In this document: positions 25,759 to 34,019 of the stretch, in pieces
Numbering within the stretch: position 1 is the stretch's first letter
Layout of the letters: the number at the start of each line of letters is the position of its first letter
Assembly (NCBI GenBank): GCA_016215605.1
Contig: JACRJB010000014.1
Span: 310,001-374,000 of the forward strand
Direction: 5' to 3'
Length of the DNA stretch: 64,000 nt
DNA from: Rhodopseudomonas palustris
GTDB lineage: Bacteria; Pseudomonadota; Alphaproteobacteria; Rhizobiales; Xanthobacteraceae
Position numbers and translations under genes: made by a program
Notes under the pieces: model-generated
Database searches by the model: none
What the model was told of the DNA's origin: nothing
Seen by the model: the letters and a program-made list of their open reading frames with translations, nothing else

Positions 25759-26007
25759 ATGATCACCCGAAGCACTATTGCGCTCGCTACCGTTCTGTCG
25801 CTGGTGGGACTTCCGGCCAAGGCCCAGAGCACCACTCAAGACGAGAAGAACGGCCATCATTATTCCGGAGGACCGAAGACCGAGGTTCCTCATCACATGG
25901 GCCCCAAAGAAGCGGGCGACGCAAAGCAGAAGTCAGGGGGAAGCCACCACTATTCCGGCGGGCCGAAAACTGAGGTTCCCCACCACATGGGCCCGAAAAA
26001 GGAGTGA
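25759..26007 (+). CDS. Exported His/Met-rich GGPK repeat protein
   Basis: This is an 82-residue protein with a signal peptide (ITRSTIALATVLSLVGLPAKA) and AGGAGG before the ATG. The unit HHYSGGPKTEVPHHMGPK occurs at residues 33-50 and 63-80. The two DNA copies differ at 9 of 18 codons and all changes are silent, so selection keeps the peptide. Each unit has four His and one Met, suited to binding Cu or Ni in the periplasm. The function is unknown. An FNR/FixK box lies upstream and a strong hairpin lies downstream. Confidence 0.8.
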   Translation: MITRSTIALATVLSLVGLPAKAQSTTQDEKNGHHYSGGPKTEVPHHMGPKEAGDAKQKSGGSHHYSGGPKTEVPHHMGPKKE

Positions 26008-26055
26008 TGATCACCTAAAGGTCACTTCGTAAAGAAGGTTGCCGATCTGCCTGCT

Positions 26056-26092
26056 ACGTCATCCCTGGGCCCGTTGGTCCCAGAGATGACGT
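26056..26092 (+). terminator. Strong hairpin after the GGPK repeat gene
   Basis: Arms 26056-26069 and 26079-26092 pair over 14 bp with a single mismatch (C with A) around a 9-nt loop. It lies about 50 nt after the stop. No long T-run follows, so it may be a terminator of modest strength or an mRNA-stabilising end. Confidence 0.55.
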
Positions 26093-26532
26093 TAGGTCGT
26101 GCGCCGGATCAATCGACGTGCCTGAAATTGGCGGAACTGCGTTGTCCTCATTCAACGCAACATTGTCGCCGCTCCTGCACTAACATTGAAGGCAATGGCC
26201 ACCAGAAACGGTCGCCAAGACAAGCCCGTTTCGGTGACACGAAATGGGATTCGGGATGTGCCTCCTCCGCAGCCAGGGGTGAGGCGAAAATGAGCCTACC
26301 TACCGGTCGCTCGTCAAGCTGACGGCTCTTGCATCGCACTTCATCGCGAGGTGTGAAGACTGCTCGTCAATAGAAATAGAGGCGTAAAGACGAAGATTGT
26401 TTGTCGCATTGCGAGGGTTTGCAACACTGACGCGAGCTCCGCAGCCGGTAACGCGTCGTTCGTCGCTCTATCGATTAAGATCGACCAGCGCACCTGAAGA
26501 TGACCATTGGTACTTAATTCTGACTTCTGCCT
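26093..26532. other. Gene-free stretch
   Basis: I see no credible gene between the hairpin and promoter P3. Short frames (for example 26074-26322) lack ribosome sites and resemble nothing. Confidence 0.5.
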
Positions 26533-26558
26533 GTAACCAAATCGGTGCCTTCTGCGAA
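26533..26558 (+). promoter_or_regulatory. Sigma-F-type promoter P3
   Basis: GTAACC (26533-26538), 16 nt, CGAA (26555-26558). The expected start of transcription is followed at once by a hairpin GTGAGA-GAGA-TCTCAC (26566-26581). The first well-supported gene is at 26711, so the leader is about 145 nt. A 23-codon frame with a weak ribosome site (26607-26678) lies in that leader. Confidence 0.8.
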
Positions 26559-26710
26559 TAGACGTGTGAGAGAGATCTCACGAGTCCGGTCTCTCCTTTC
26601 GGAAGGATGGCTGAGCTTCATGTCATACACCAAGGGGGCGAAGAATTGGCCGTGCCCACAAAGCTTGGCAGGAGGTAGCGGCTTATAGCTACAGCGCACA
26701 GGAGGTATCG

Positions 26711-26932
26711 ATGCCGCCCGGAGAATTCGAAGGAGTCTTGCGGAGTCGAATGGACGTCGTCCTGACCGAAGTGTGCCGGGATCTATCACCACACGGAGGG
26801 GATCACGAGACCCGGAAATACATCGCCGAGCAGTTGATCGATGCAGCGTCGAGCGGAATGACAACGCTCTCGGATTTCACGACCCTCGCGCGGCGTGCGT
26901 TGCAGGAACTCTCAGAACGCAGATCAGCATGA
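26711..26932 (+). CDS. Small conserved cytoplasmic protein of unknown function
   Basis: This is a 73-residue, soluble, helical protein (VVLTEVCRDLSPHGGDHETRKYIAEQLIDAASSGMTTL) with a strong AGGAGG 5 nt before the ATG. Similar small proteins are frequent in Bradyrhizobium and Rhodopseudomonas genomes; none has a known role. It is the first firm gene after promoter P3, so it may belong to the sigma-F response. Confidence 0.65.
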   Translation: MPPGEFEGVLRSRMDVVLTEVCRDLSPHGGDHETRKYIAEQLIDAASSGMTTLSDFTTLARRALQELSERRSA

Positions 26933-27095
26933 CAGGTGCCGACTGCGGGCATGTCACCCGAGAACGATCGCGGTTTGCATCCTTCCGAAGGGCAACACAA
27001 CGGCAGTCTCTCGGAGCGTCAGCGCAATAGCCGATACAAACGCCAAAACCCCTCGTCGATTACAGGTCGCGCTTGAGTGCGCGTGGAACGGTAGG

Positions 27096-28400
27096 ATGTC
27101 ATCCAGCCAGAACAAAGAGGCTCAATGTGACCCCGAGGTTGCAGGTTATGCCGAGGCCAACGTAGATCGCACGGTCGGCTGCGTCTCCGATCCGATCGAC
27201 GAGGCGGCAGGACCGCTGATCCGAAGAGCAGTGACGATCAGATATTCGCTTCCGAAATCGCAACGCGACGTTCGCTTGGACCTGTTTCGGGGACTGGCGA
27301 ACTGGCTGATCTTCCTCGGACATATTCCGAACAGCGTGCTTACATGGTTCACGATCCGAAACTACGGGTTCAGCGATGGTGCCGATCTCTTCGTCTTGAT
27401 CTCCGGCTATACGGCGACGCTGGTCTTCGGAAGACTCATGATCAATCACGGATTTGTCGTCGGCGCGACCCGCTTGCTGCGCCGTGTTTGGCAACTCTAT
27501 GTCGCCCATCTCCTGATATTCATCTTCTATCTTACGACTGTTCATTACCTCGCGCACAAATTCGACAGCCCACACTTAATGGATCAATTCAATGTTGCGC
27601 TTCTGATGGATCATCCAGTCGAAACATTGTCCCAAGGACTCATACTCAAGTTCAAGCCACTCAATCTCGATGTGCTGCCTCTCTACATCACTCTGATGGC
27701 GCTGTTTCCCCTGATATTGTGGATGATGCTACGCTGGCGCAACGCGGTTATGGTTGGGTCGATCGGCCTGTACCTGGCGGCGCGCCATTACGATTGGAGT
27801 CTTCCATCGTATCCATCGGGTGTGTGGTACTTTAATCCGTTTGCGTGGCAGCTGCTGTTCGTCAGTGGAGCGTGGCTTGCGCTCGGCGGGGCCGCAGCCA
27901 GCCGATGGATCCTGCGATCTCGTGTTGCGTTGGCGTTGAGCATCGGAGTCGTCGTCATCGCGTTTGCGGTCACGTTGAGCGACCATGTCTTCGTCTTGCG
28001 ACGGCTGATCCCGGACGGGCTGGGGTCTCTGCTTTTGCCCAACGATAAGACGAACCTGGCGCCTTATCGTGTGATCCATCTGGCAAGTCTCGTATTCATC
28101 GTCGTCGCGCTCATTCCGATCGATTGGCCTGGCCTCCGATCGCCACTGTTGAAGCCCCTGATCAGGTGTGGTGAGCAGTCGTTGCCGGTCTTTTGTGTCG
28201 GCCTCTTTCTATCGTTTATCGCGCACTTCGCTATCGACTTCGGGTCTGATGGCCTGGTGCCGCAGTTGCTCGTGGGCGGAGCTGGGCTGTTGATAATGAC
28301 CGCAGTTGCGTATTACAGGACCTGGTCAAGGGAGATCGACAAGTACGTAGCGCGGATTGGCCCTACAGGCGAGCAAACGGCTAATGGTAGGGCGGCATAG
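27096..28400 (+). CDS. opgC: OpgC-like membrane acyltransferase
   Basis: This is a 434-residue protein. After a 50-residue polar N-terminus comes the OpgC domain: QRDVRLDLFRGLANWLIFLGHIPNSV, then NYGFSDGADLFVLISGYTATLVFGR, with about ten membrane segments. OpgC proteins add succinyl groups to periplasmic glucans. The family is common in Bradyrhizobiaceae, often in several copies, sometimes in metal islands, so the true substrate is unsure. I chose the ATG at 27096; the frame is open further upstream but without support. It may be transcribed from P3. Confidence 0.8.
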   Translation: MSSSQNKEAQCDPEVAGYAEANVDRTVGCVSDPIDEAAGPLIRRAVTIRYSLPKSQRDVRLDLFRGLANWLIFLGHIPNSVLTWFTIRNYGFSDGADLFVLISGYTATLVFGRLMINHGFVVGATRLLRRVWQLYVAHLLIFIFYLTTVHYLAHKFDSPHLMDQFNVALLMDHPVETLSQGLILKFKPLNLDVLPLYITLMALFPLILWMMLRWRNAVMVGSIGLYLAARHYDWSLPSYPSGVWYFNPFAWQLLFVSGAWLALGGAAASRWILRSRVALALSIGVVVIAFAVTLSDHVFVLRRLIPDGLGSLLLPNDKTNLAPYRVIHLASLVFIVVALIPIDWPGLRSPLLKPLIRCGEQSLPVFCVGLFLSFIAHFAIDFGSDGLVPQLLVGGAGLLIMTAVAYYRTWSREIDKYVARIGPTGEQTANGRAA

Positions 28401-28583
28401 AAGGGTCGTTGCCGCTTTCAGACGGGAGATTGAAAAATGAAGACGTCGTTAGCAACTGTCGGCACCAGGCGATGGTGAAGATTGTTGATGTGCAGCTGGA
28501 CGTCAGGTCCACAATCTGCCGGTTCTGAGACTCGATGTCGCTGCACTACAAAGTTACATTGGTAGCAAACGAGGAGACTTAAT

Positions 28584-29243
28584 ATGGACGACCGAGGAAA
28601 ATGCAGAATTGTAGGCGCATGCTTGCTGGTCGGGTTGAGCTCGACTGTACTGGCGACCACTCCTGCCTTCTCGCTGGAGCGATCGCGGCTTGCAATGATG
28701 GACGATGACAAGATGTCGGCTCAACCCGACACGTCGGGCGCAGGCTCGGGCAGCATGGGCAATATGGCCCAGCCGAGTGGTCAGCCCCAGAACATGGGGC
28801 CCGGCCGCATGCCCGGTCAGATGCCAAACTCGAACATGATGCAGATGATGGAACGGATGCATGGCCAGATGTCTGGCAGCGGAGCGATGTCCGGCAGCAA
28901 TGCGACGAGTGGTCCGCCTGACGTTACAGAGCGACTGGAGGGACGTATCGCGTTTCTCAAAGCCGAGCTGCAAATTTCCGATAAGCAGTCGCAGGATTGG
29001 AATGCTCTCGCCGATGCTCTACGCTCGAGCCGTCAGCACCTGCTCGACGCGCGCAAGCTCCTCGTAATGGACGACAAGACGACTGGAACAGAGAGGATAG
29101 AGCTTTACGAGCGTCACCTGACTGAACGCCTTGAAGCAATCAAGGCTGCTCGTGCGGCCTTGAACCGGCTCTATCCGACTCTCACTGCAACCCAAAAGCA
29201 GACGGCGGATACTATCCTGCTGCCGTTGATTGCGACCTTCTAA
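28584..29243 (+). CDS. Met-rich Spy/CpxP-like LTxxQ protein
   Basis: This is a 219-residue exported protein. A signal peptide is followed by a Met/Gly/Ser/Gln-rich linker (GRMPGQMPNSNMMQMMERM; more than 15 Met in residues 38-110). The C-terminal helical part is of the Spy/CpxP kind (TERLEGRIAFLKAELQISDKQSQDW, ending LYPTLTATQKQTADTILL). GAGGAG precedes the ATG. Such proteins bind copper or zinc and act as periplasmic chaperones (CnrX, Spy, ZraP are relatives). It stands 19 nt before the reductase gene, probably in the same operon. Confidence 0.8.
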   Translation: MDDRGKCRIVGACLLVGLSSTVLATTPAFSLERSRLAMMDDDKMSAQPDTSGAGSGSMGNMAQPSGQPQNMGPGRMPGQMPNSNMMQMMERMHGQMSGSGAMSGSNATSGPPDVTERLEGRIAFLKAELQISDKQSQDWNALADALRSSRQHLLDARKLLVMDDKTTGTERIELYERHLTERLEAIKAARAALNRLYPTLTATQKQTADTILLPLIATF

Positions 29244-29262
29244 GGTCGTCGGGACGTAGGCC

Positions 29263-31308
29263 ATGTTGAAGCTCAGAACACGTCGTCAGCGGCGAGGTGG
29301 CCTATGGAGGTGGGCCTTCTGTGGCGCGCTGGTTGCGAACTTGGTGTTCGCAGCCAGCGCAGCTTTCAGCAAGGACACGGCGAGTGGCAGTCGATCCGTC
29401 GAAAGGATGGAGTTGATCGGTCAATTGGATGACGAGATAAACGCTGCGGTTTCATTCAAGGTTTCACAGGCTGACAGCCATTCTGCTCATCATCCAGACG
29501 CGACCACTTCTGACGAAAGTCGCTCGCGTCCGACAAACAGCGCGGCCGCGCCCCTGTCGGATAACAGCTCGGGGATGATGGGGGACATGATGAGTCGGCC
29601 GCGCAAAGAGATCTACCCCTCGTTGATGGAGATGCCTCCACTATCCGCCGAGGAGAGGAGGCGGCTGGAAGCTCAGGCGCACACTCGGGCTGATACGGCT
29701 TCCAGCCTTATATCGGCCGACGAAATGGAGCTGCGGCATGCGATCGCAGCAGGCAACACGGCAGCCGCCGATCAGGCCTTACGGCGCATTCGCGACGCAC
29801 TCAACGAGGTGGAGAGCGGCGTAACGATCCTGCGATCGCTGAACGAAGGAAGTCCACCTCAAATGATCGGGCTGAACTGGTTCAAGGCACAAATGAGCCG
29901 TTTTCCACGTGCCATGGTTTGGAGTGCTGACGGCCTTCTAGGAATTTCCTGGTTTCACGTGCTCACGATGACGCTCTTGGCAATCTTCTCCGGAGGAATG
30001 CTGGCCGTCTTCGTCGCGCGGATGCGTCGGGCGAACGCTCTCGTTCAACGGCTGACGACGGCTTCAACACCGATCAGTGTTTCCGGGCAAACGGCCGCTC
30101 TGAGCTTGATGCCGGACATTGTGGCGCCGGCAGATAGGGTGGAGAGAGCGCCCGGCAGGGTTCTATCAGCCGCCCCACCCATCGAGACGGTGCCGCGGGT
30201 TGATCGCGGCGACGTCGTCAAGCCGCGAGGATTGTGGAAAGGCAAACTCAAAGTATGCGCCATCTTTAAGGAGACACCGAACGTAAAAACGTTCCGGCTC
30301 CAGACGATTGATGGCGCTGCAATTCCTTTCTCGTTTGTGCCTGGTCAGTTTTTGACCTATTCGGCTGAGATCGATGGCAAGACCGTGCAGCGATCCTATA
30401 CGATTGCATCGTCTGCCGCGCAGACTGCTTATGTCGAGACCACGATCAAGCGCGAAGATGGCGGAGTGTTCTCCGACTATATGCATGACAACGTGAAGCC
30501 AGGAAACATCCTTGATGTCATGGCGCCATCTGGATCGTTCACGTTCACCGGCCAGGAGTCCGACAACGTAGTACTGATCGGCGGGGGTGTTGGGATCACG
30601 CCGTTGATGGCCGCAATACGATATCTATCGGACATTGCTTGGCCTGGGCATATCCACCTTGTCTACGGCGCCCAATCCACCGAGCAATTCATATTTCGGG
30701 ACGAGCTCGAATATCTGCAGCGCAGGATGGACAACCTTCATGTGGCTGCGACCATGGCTCGCGCCGCAGGAACGTCGTGGATGGGGAGCGAAGGGCAAAT
30801 CACGGCCGAGTTTCTGGAACGCTCGGTACCCGATGTCGCAAAGAGACGAGTCCATCTGTGCGGACCGCCTGGAATGATGGAAGCGCTGAGGAAGACGCTT
30901 CGTGACCTTGGTGTGCCGTCGGAGCAGATCAAGACGGAGGCCTTCGGCCCCGCCAAGGGAGCCGTTCCGCCTCCGGGAATCGCGGTGATCAGATCGCCAT
31001 CACCGCCAGCAGCCCTCGGCTCTATGAGTGCTGCAATTGGCCCCGCAACGGCCTCGGTGCGTTTCACAAAATCGAACAAGATTGCCCCATTGCCGCCGGA
31101 CAAAAGCGTCCTCGAGGTCGCCGAAACGGTCGGTGTTCCGATCGACTTTTCCTGCCGCTCCGGCATCTGCGGGCTCTGCAAGACCCATCTGTTGGAGGGT
31201 GATGTCACCATGGAGGTACAAGAGGCTCTCACGGACCAAGATAGAGCCAACGGGATGATCTTGGCTTGCCAGGCAAAGTCGATTAGCAGCCTGGTTGTTG
31301 AGGCCTGA
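29263..31308 (+). CDS. Membrane-tethered FAD/NAD(P)H-2Fe-2S oxidoreductase
   Basis: This is a 681-residue protein in three parts. Residues 1-225 are an exported Met- and His-containing helical region (GMMGDMMSRP), followed by a membrane segment (WFHVLTMTLLAIFSGGMLAVFVA). Residues 325-600 are a ferredoxin-NADP reductase module with flavin motif RSYTIASS (about 377), pyridine-nucleotide motif GGGVGITPLMAAI and CGPPGMMEAL. The C-terminal 80 residues are a plant-type 2Fe-2S ferredoxin (CRSGICGLC, last Cys in ILACQ). It should take electrons from NAD(P)H in the cytoplasm and pass them to the cytochrome b encoded next, whose ATG follows the stop by 1 nt. Confidence 0.85.
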   Translation: MLKLRTRRQRRGGLWRWAFCGALVANLVFAASAAFSKDTASGSRSVERMELIGQLDDEINAAVSFKVSQADSHSAHHPDATTSDESRSRPTNSAAAPLSDNSSGMMGDMMSRPRKEIYPSLMEMPPLSAEERRRLEAQAHTRADTASSLISADEMELRHAIAAGNTAAADQALRRIRDALNEVESGVTILRSLNEGSPPQMIGLNWFKAQMSRFPRAMVWSADGLLGISWFHVLTMTLLAIFSGGMLAVFVARMRRANALVQRLTTASTPISVSGQTAALSLMPDIVAPADRVERAPGRVLSAAPPIETVPRVDRGDVVKPRGLWKGKLKVCAIFKETPNVKTFRLQTIDGAAIPFSFVPGQFLTYSAEIDGKTVQRSYTIASSAAQTAYVETTIKREDGGVFSDYMHDNVKPGNILDVMAPSGSFTFTGQESDNVVLIGGGVGITPLMAAIRYLSDIAWPGHIHLVYGAQSTEQFIFRDELEYLQRRMDNLHVAATMARAAGTSWMGSEGQITAEFLERSVPDVAKRRVHLCGPPGMMEALRKTLRDLGVPSEQIKTEAFGPAKGAVPPPGIAVIRSPSPPAALGSMSAAIGPATASVRFTKSNKIAPLPPDKSVLEVAETVGVPIDFSCRSGICGLCKTHLLEGDVTMEVQEALTDQDRANGMILACQAKSISSLVVEA

Positions 31309-31309
31309 C

Positions 31310-32011
31310 ATGGACGGAAAGGCACGAGTGATAGTCGACGCCGTCTTCGTCAGCCTTTTGCTGCTTGTTCCGGCCTTTATCCTTCATTCCGAACCCAGAT
31401 TCGCAGGAAGTTTAGCTGGCTTTCTTCTGGGCCTGACGGCCACTGTCCTAATCGGCCTGCTCCTGATTTATCCTGTCGCGAAATACAGTCATTCCACAAG
31501 GACGCTCGTTACCCGCGTGATACCGCTGCGGACGTTGCTTGGAGTGCATGTCTACGCCGGAATCGTGGCGGCCTTTCTGGCGATTTTGCATTCCGGGCAC
31601 AACTTCAGCAGCCCTCTTGGAATCGCACTGATCGTCTGCACGATGGTGACTGTCGTGAGCGGGTTTATTGGACGTTATTATCTGCCACAAACCGCTGCTG
31701 AACTTCGTGCGCACCAGTCTCGGTTGGCAGTTCTGCGTTCAACTTACGACCTGACAGTGTCGGAGATGTCCGCCCGCGCTGTCGCCGACAGCAGCCATCA
31801 GGCCAGTGTCGCAGCGGTCCAAGGGGTGCCGTTGTTACGTCTGGTCGAAGGCATTGCCGATCTGGAATACGCGATCGGGTCGCAGAAAACGATAAAGACG
31901 ATCTTCGTGCAATGGATGGGCGTCCATGTTGTCGCGGCAATTGCGATGTATGCGTTGCTAACCTTGCACATCGCTGGTGAGGTGTATTACGGCCTTAGGT
32001 GGCTCTCGTGA
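31310..32011 (+). CDS. Membrane cytochrome b-like protein
   Basis: This is a 233-residue protein with about five membrane helices. His residues in GVHVYAGIVAAFLAILHSGHNF and in VHVVAAIAMYALLTLHIAGEVYY sit on two helices with spacing suited to bis-His heme b. The central loop (AAELRAHQSRLAVLRSTYDL) is polar. I chose the ATG at 31310. It lies between the reductase and the multiheme cytochrome c and is coupled to both, so it probably carries electrons across the inner membrane. I cannot assign it to a named family. Confidence 0.75.
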   Translation: MDGKARVIVDAVFVSLLLLVPAFILHSEPRFAGSLAGFLLGLTATVLIGLLLIYPVAKYSHSTRTLVTRVIPLRTLLGVHVYAGIVAAFLAILHSGHNFSSPLGIALIVCTMVTVVSGFIGRYYLPQTAAELRAHQSRLAVLRSTYDLTVSEMSARAVADSSHQASVAAVQGVPLLRLVEGIADLEYAIGSQKTIKTIFVQWMGVHVVAAIAMYALLTLHIAGEVYYGLRWLS

Positions 32012-32778
32012 ACCTACGAGCTTTGATCTATACGGTTGTCCTGACGATCGCAGTGTCTGTCGTGGCGGGACTGTTAGTTGGACTCTATCGCAACGGCTCT
32101 CCGGATATATCAGGCTGGACGAAAGCGTTTTCACCCGGGCCACTCTCACAAAAGCATGCGTTTCTAGCCGACAACTGCGAGACCTGCCACTCGCCCCTTG
32201 ACGGCGTGAAAGCTGCCTCTTGTATCGCTTGCCACGCGCCCGCTGCTACGGAGTTAAGCAAACAGTCGACGGCCTTCCATGCAATAGGCAGGGATTGTCG
32301 GGGCTGTCACCTCGAACACCTGGGAGGCGTCCGTCCAACCAAGATGGACCATACGTTCTTGCTGCGAATTGCAGAACCACCACAAGGCTGGTTCATGCCG
32401 AGCGCAATTGAGCAGATCAAAGCCGATTTGCAGGGTTTTCTCATGCTCGCCAAGTCCGAAGATCGAGAGAAGGCAGTCTTGGAATGCGTCAGCTGCCATA
32501 GCAACCGAGACCCACATCGCGGGCTTTTCGGAAAGAACTGCGCGGATTGCCACGAACTCGGTTCTTGGCGAGTTGCAGGCTTCTTGCATCCGTCTCCGAG
32601 ATCAAAAGACTGCGCGCAATGCCATCAAGCGCCGCCAAGCCACTACATGGAGCATTTTTCCATGATCGACAAAATGGTCACCGGTCAAGAGCATGCCGCA
32701 GTCACACAATGCTATCAGTGTCATCGGACGGACTCGTTCAATGACATCAAGAACATTGGGTGGTACAAGCATCATTGA
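32008..32778 (+). CDS. Seven-heme cytochrome c
   Basis: This is a 256-residue protein with one N-terminal membrane anchor (LIYTVVLTIAVSVVAGLLVGLY) and seven CxxCH motifs: CETCH, CIACH, CRGCH, CVSCH, CADCH, CAQCH and CYQCH. The pattern and the His-rich spacers resemble the cytochrome c3/c7 and NapC-linked groups. The GTG at 32008 overlaps the previous stop (GTGA); a GTG at 31999 is also possible. It would receive electrons from the cytochrome b on the periplasmic side. The final acceptor is unknown. Confidence 0.88.
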   Translation: MNLRALIYTVVLTIAVSVVAGLLVGLYRNGSPDISGWTKAFSPGPLSQKHAFLADNCETCHSPLDGVKAASCIACHAPAATELSKQSTAFHAIGRDCRGCHLEHLGGVRPTKMDHTFLLRIAEPPQGWFMPSAIEQIKADLQGFLMLAKSEDREKAVLECVSCHSNRDPHRGLFGKNCADCHELGSWRVAGFLHPSPRSKDCAQCHQAPPSHYMEHFSMIDKMVTGQEHAAVTQCYQCHRTDSFNDIKNIGWYKHH

Positions 32779-32789
32779 GGAGAAGATTG

Positions 32790-33272
32790 ATGCCAAACAG
32801 AAAAGTAACTCTCATCTCCCGCAGAGCAGTGTCCCTTACCGTCCTCGGACTGGCGCTGTCGCCGTTGCCGCTGCGTGCGGCCGAGCATTCGCCAAGTATC
32901 GTCGTGCACAAGGACCCAGCTTGCGGTTGTTGCGGCGCTTGGGCAAAGCATCTTATGTCTGCCGGACTTTCCGTGACTGTCGATGACACGACGGATCTCA
33001 GCGCGATCCGTAGTCGGCTTGGCGTGCCTCACGTCTTGGCCGCGTGCCATACGGCGGAAGTGGAGGGATACGTTGTTGAAGGTCACGTTCCGGCTGCTGC
33101 GATCCAAAGGTTGCTTCGGGAGCGACCCGACGAAATCGGAATCGCCGTACCGGGGATGCCATCGGGGTCGCCGGGAATGGGAGGCAAACCCGAGCAATAT
33201 AGCGTTACGCTGTTCGGACACAACGGCGTGCGAGCTTATATGCAATTCCGCGGATCGGAGCCGATCAATTGA
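32790..33272 (+). CDS. DUF411 metal-binding protein
   Basis: This is a 160-residue exported protein with a signal (RRAVSLTVLGLALSPLPLRAAE) and the DUF411 hallmark DPACGCCGAWAKHL (Cys cluster), plus ACHTAEVEGYVVEGHVPA. Family members occur in copper and silver resistance clusters and are predicted to bind metal in the periplasm. GAGGAG precedes the ATG. It lies 11 nt after the multiheme cytochrome and is likely the last gene of the redox operon. A Gly/Met/Pro loop (PGMPSGSPGMGG) is also present. Confidence 0.88.
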   Translation: MPNRKVTLISRRAVSLTVLGLALSPLPLRAAEHSPSIVVHKDPACGCCGAWAKHLMSAGLSVTVDDTTDLSAIRSRLGVPHVLAACHTAEVEGYVVEGHVPAAAIQRLLRERPDEIGIAVPGMPSGSPGMGGKPEQYSVTLFGHNGVRAYMQFRGSEPIN

Positions 33273-33359
33273 TTAGTTTAGGCGGCAGACGCCGTCCAAG
33301 CAATCGGCTGGACAAAGGCCGTCGTGAAATGATTGGCTGTTGCGCCAGCTCATTGGCGC

Positions 33360-33749
33360 TCAGCGTCTATTACCTTCCTTCACTAACGTGGTTTGCAACT
33401 CCTTGAGAGCCGTCTCATTGTCCTGAATTGTTTTGTTTGCCTCCTTGGCAACCTCTGCGTCCTTGATGTGTCTGAGCACGACTTTGGACATGTCGATTGC
33501 GCCCTGGTGATGAGCCGCCATACTCTTCATCCACGCCATTGCCGGGTTAGGGTCCATCATCCCTTCCATCATGGCTTTGTTCATCTTTTCCATGGCGGCC
33601 ATCTCATCCTGTTGAAGGGCATTCATGGTGTGATCAGCCATGCTGCGGGTCATGTCGCTCCGCGGTTCGGGCTGCCCTTGCTGCTGCGCGAAGACTGGTG
33701 GGCTCAGCGCCAGCAAAACGGCGGCTATCGGAAATAGTATGAGGCGCAT
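33360..33749 (-). CDS. DUF305 exported protein (CopM-like)
   Basis: This is a 129-residue protein with a signal peptide (LILFPIAAVLLALSPPVFAQ), then the DUF305 core: MEKMNKAMMEGMMDPNPAMAWMKSMAAHHQGAIDMSKVVL. The Met and His clusters fit Cu(I)/Cu(II) binding, as in cyanobacterial CopM. It reads leftward, opposite to the neighbouring redox and copper genes, from the 270-nt region shared with the 34,020 gene. A second, broken DUF305 copy is at 42,642. Confidence 0.88.
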   Translation of the reverse strand: MRLILFPIAAVLLALSPPVFAQQQGQPEPRSDMTRSMADHTMNALQQDEMAAMEKMNKAMMEGMMDPNPAMAWMKSMAAHHQGAIDMSKVVLRHIKDAEVAKEANKTIQDNETALKELQTTLVKEGNRR

Positions 33750-34019
33750 GATCGTCTATCCGTGTGAAGGTACGGTGCTGACGAACGCCCCGCTTACGCG
33801 TTGGTTCCTACGCTCGGCTGGGGATGGCCAAGGGCCGCCTAGTAGTGAGCCTGACCCGCCGCGGAGCATAACGGGCTCGAAAAGCATTTTGGCGGAGTGT
33901 GACTGGAACGTCACAATGACTGGCAATCGCAAGGGCTAGATGACGATTCCCGGTATTGTATTGACGAAGTCTATGCGAGGTCTAAGGTCTAAGGTATTAT
34001 TGGAGCGCTCCGGAAATCG
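33750..34019. promoter_or_regulatory. Divergent intergenic region between DUF305 and the CC-His protein
   Basis: The region must contain promoters for both flanking genes. The only notable sequence is a tandem GGTCTAA-GGTCTAA-GGTA at about 33979-33997, just before the rightward gene. No known copper-regulator operator (CueR-type dyad) is recognised. Confidence 0.3.

Noticed and set aside
26074-26322. An 82-codon frame after the GGPK gene
   Set aside because: It starts inside the terminator hairpin and has no ribosome site or family resemblance.
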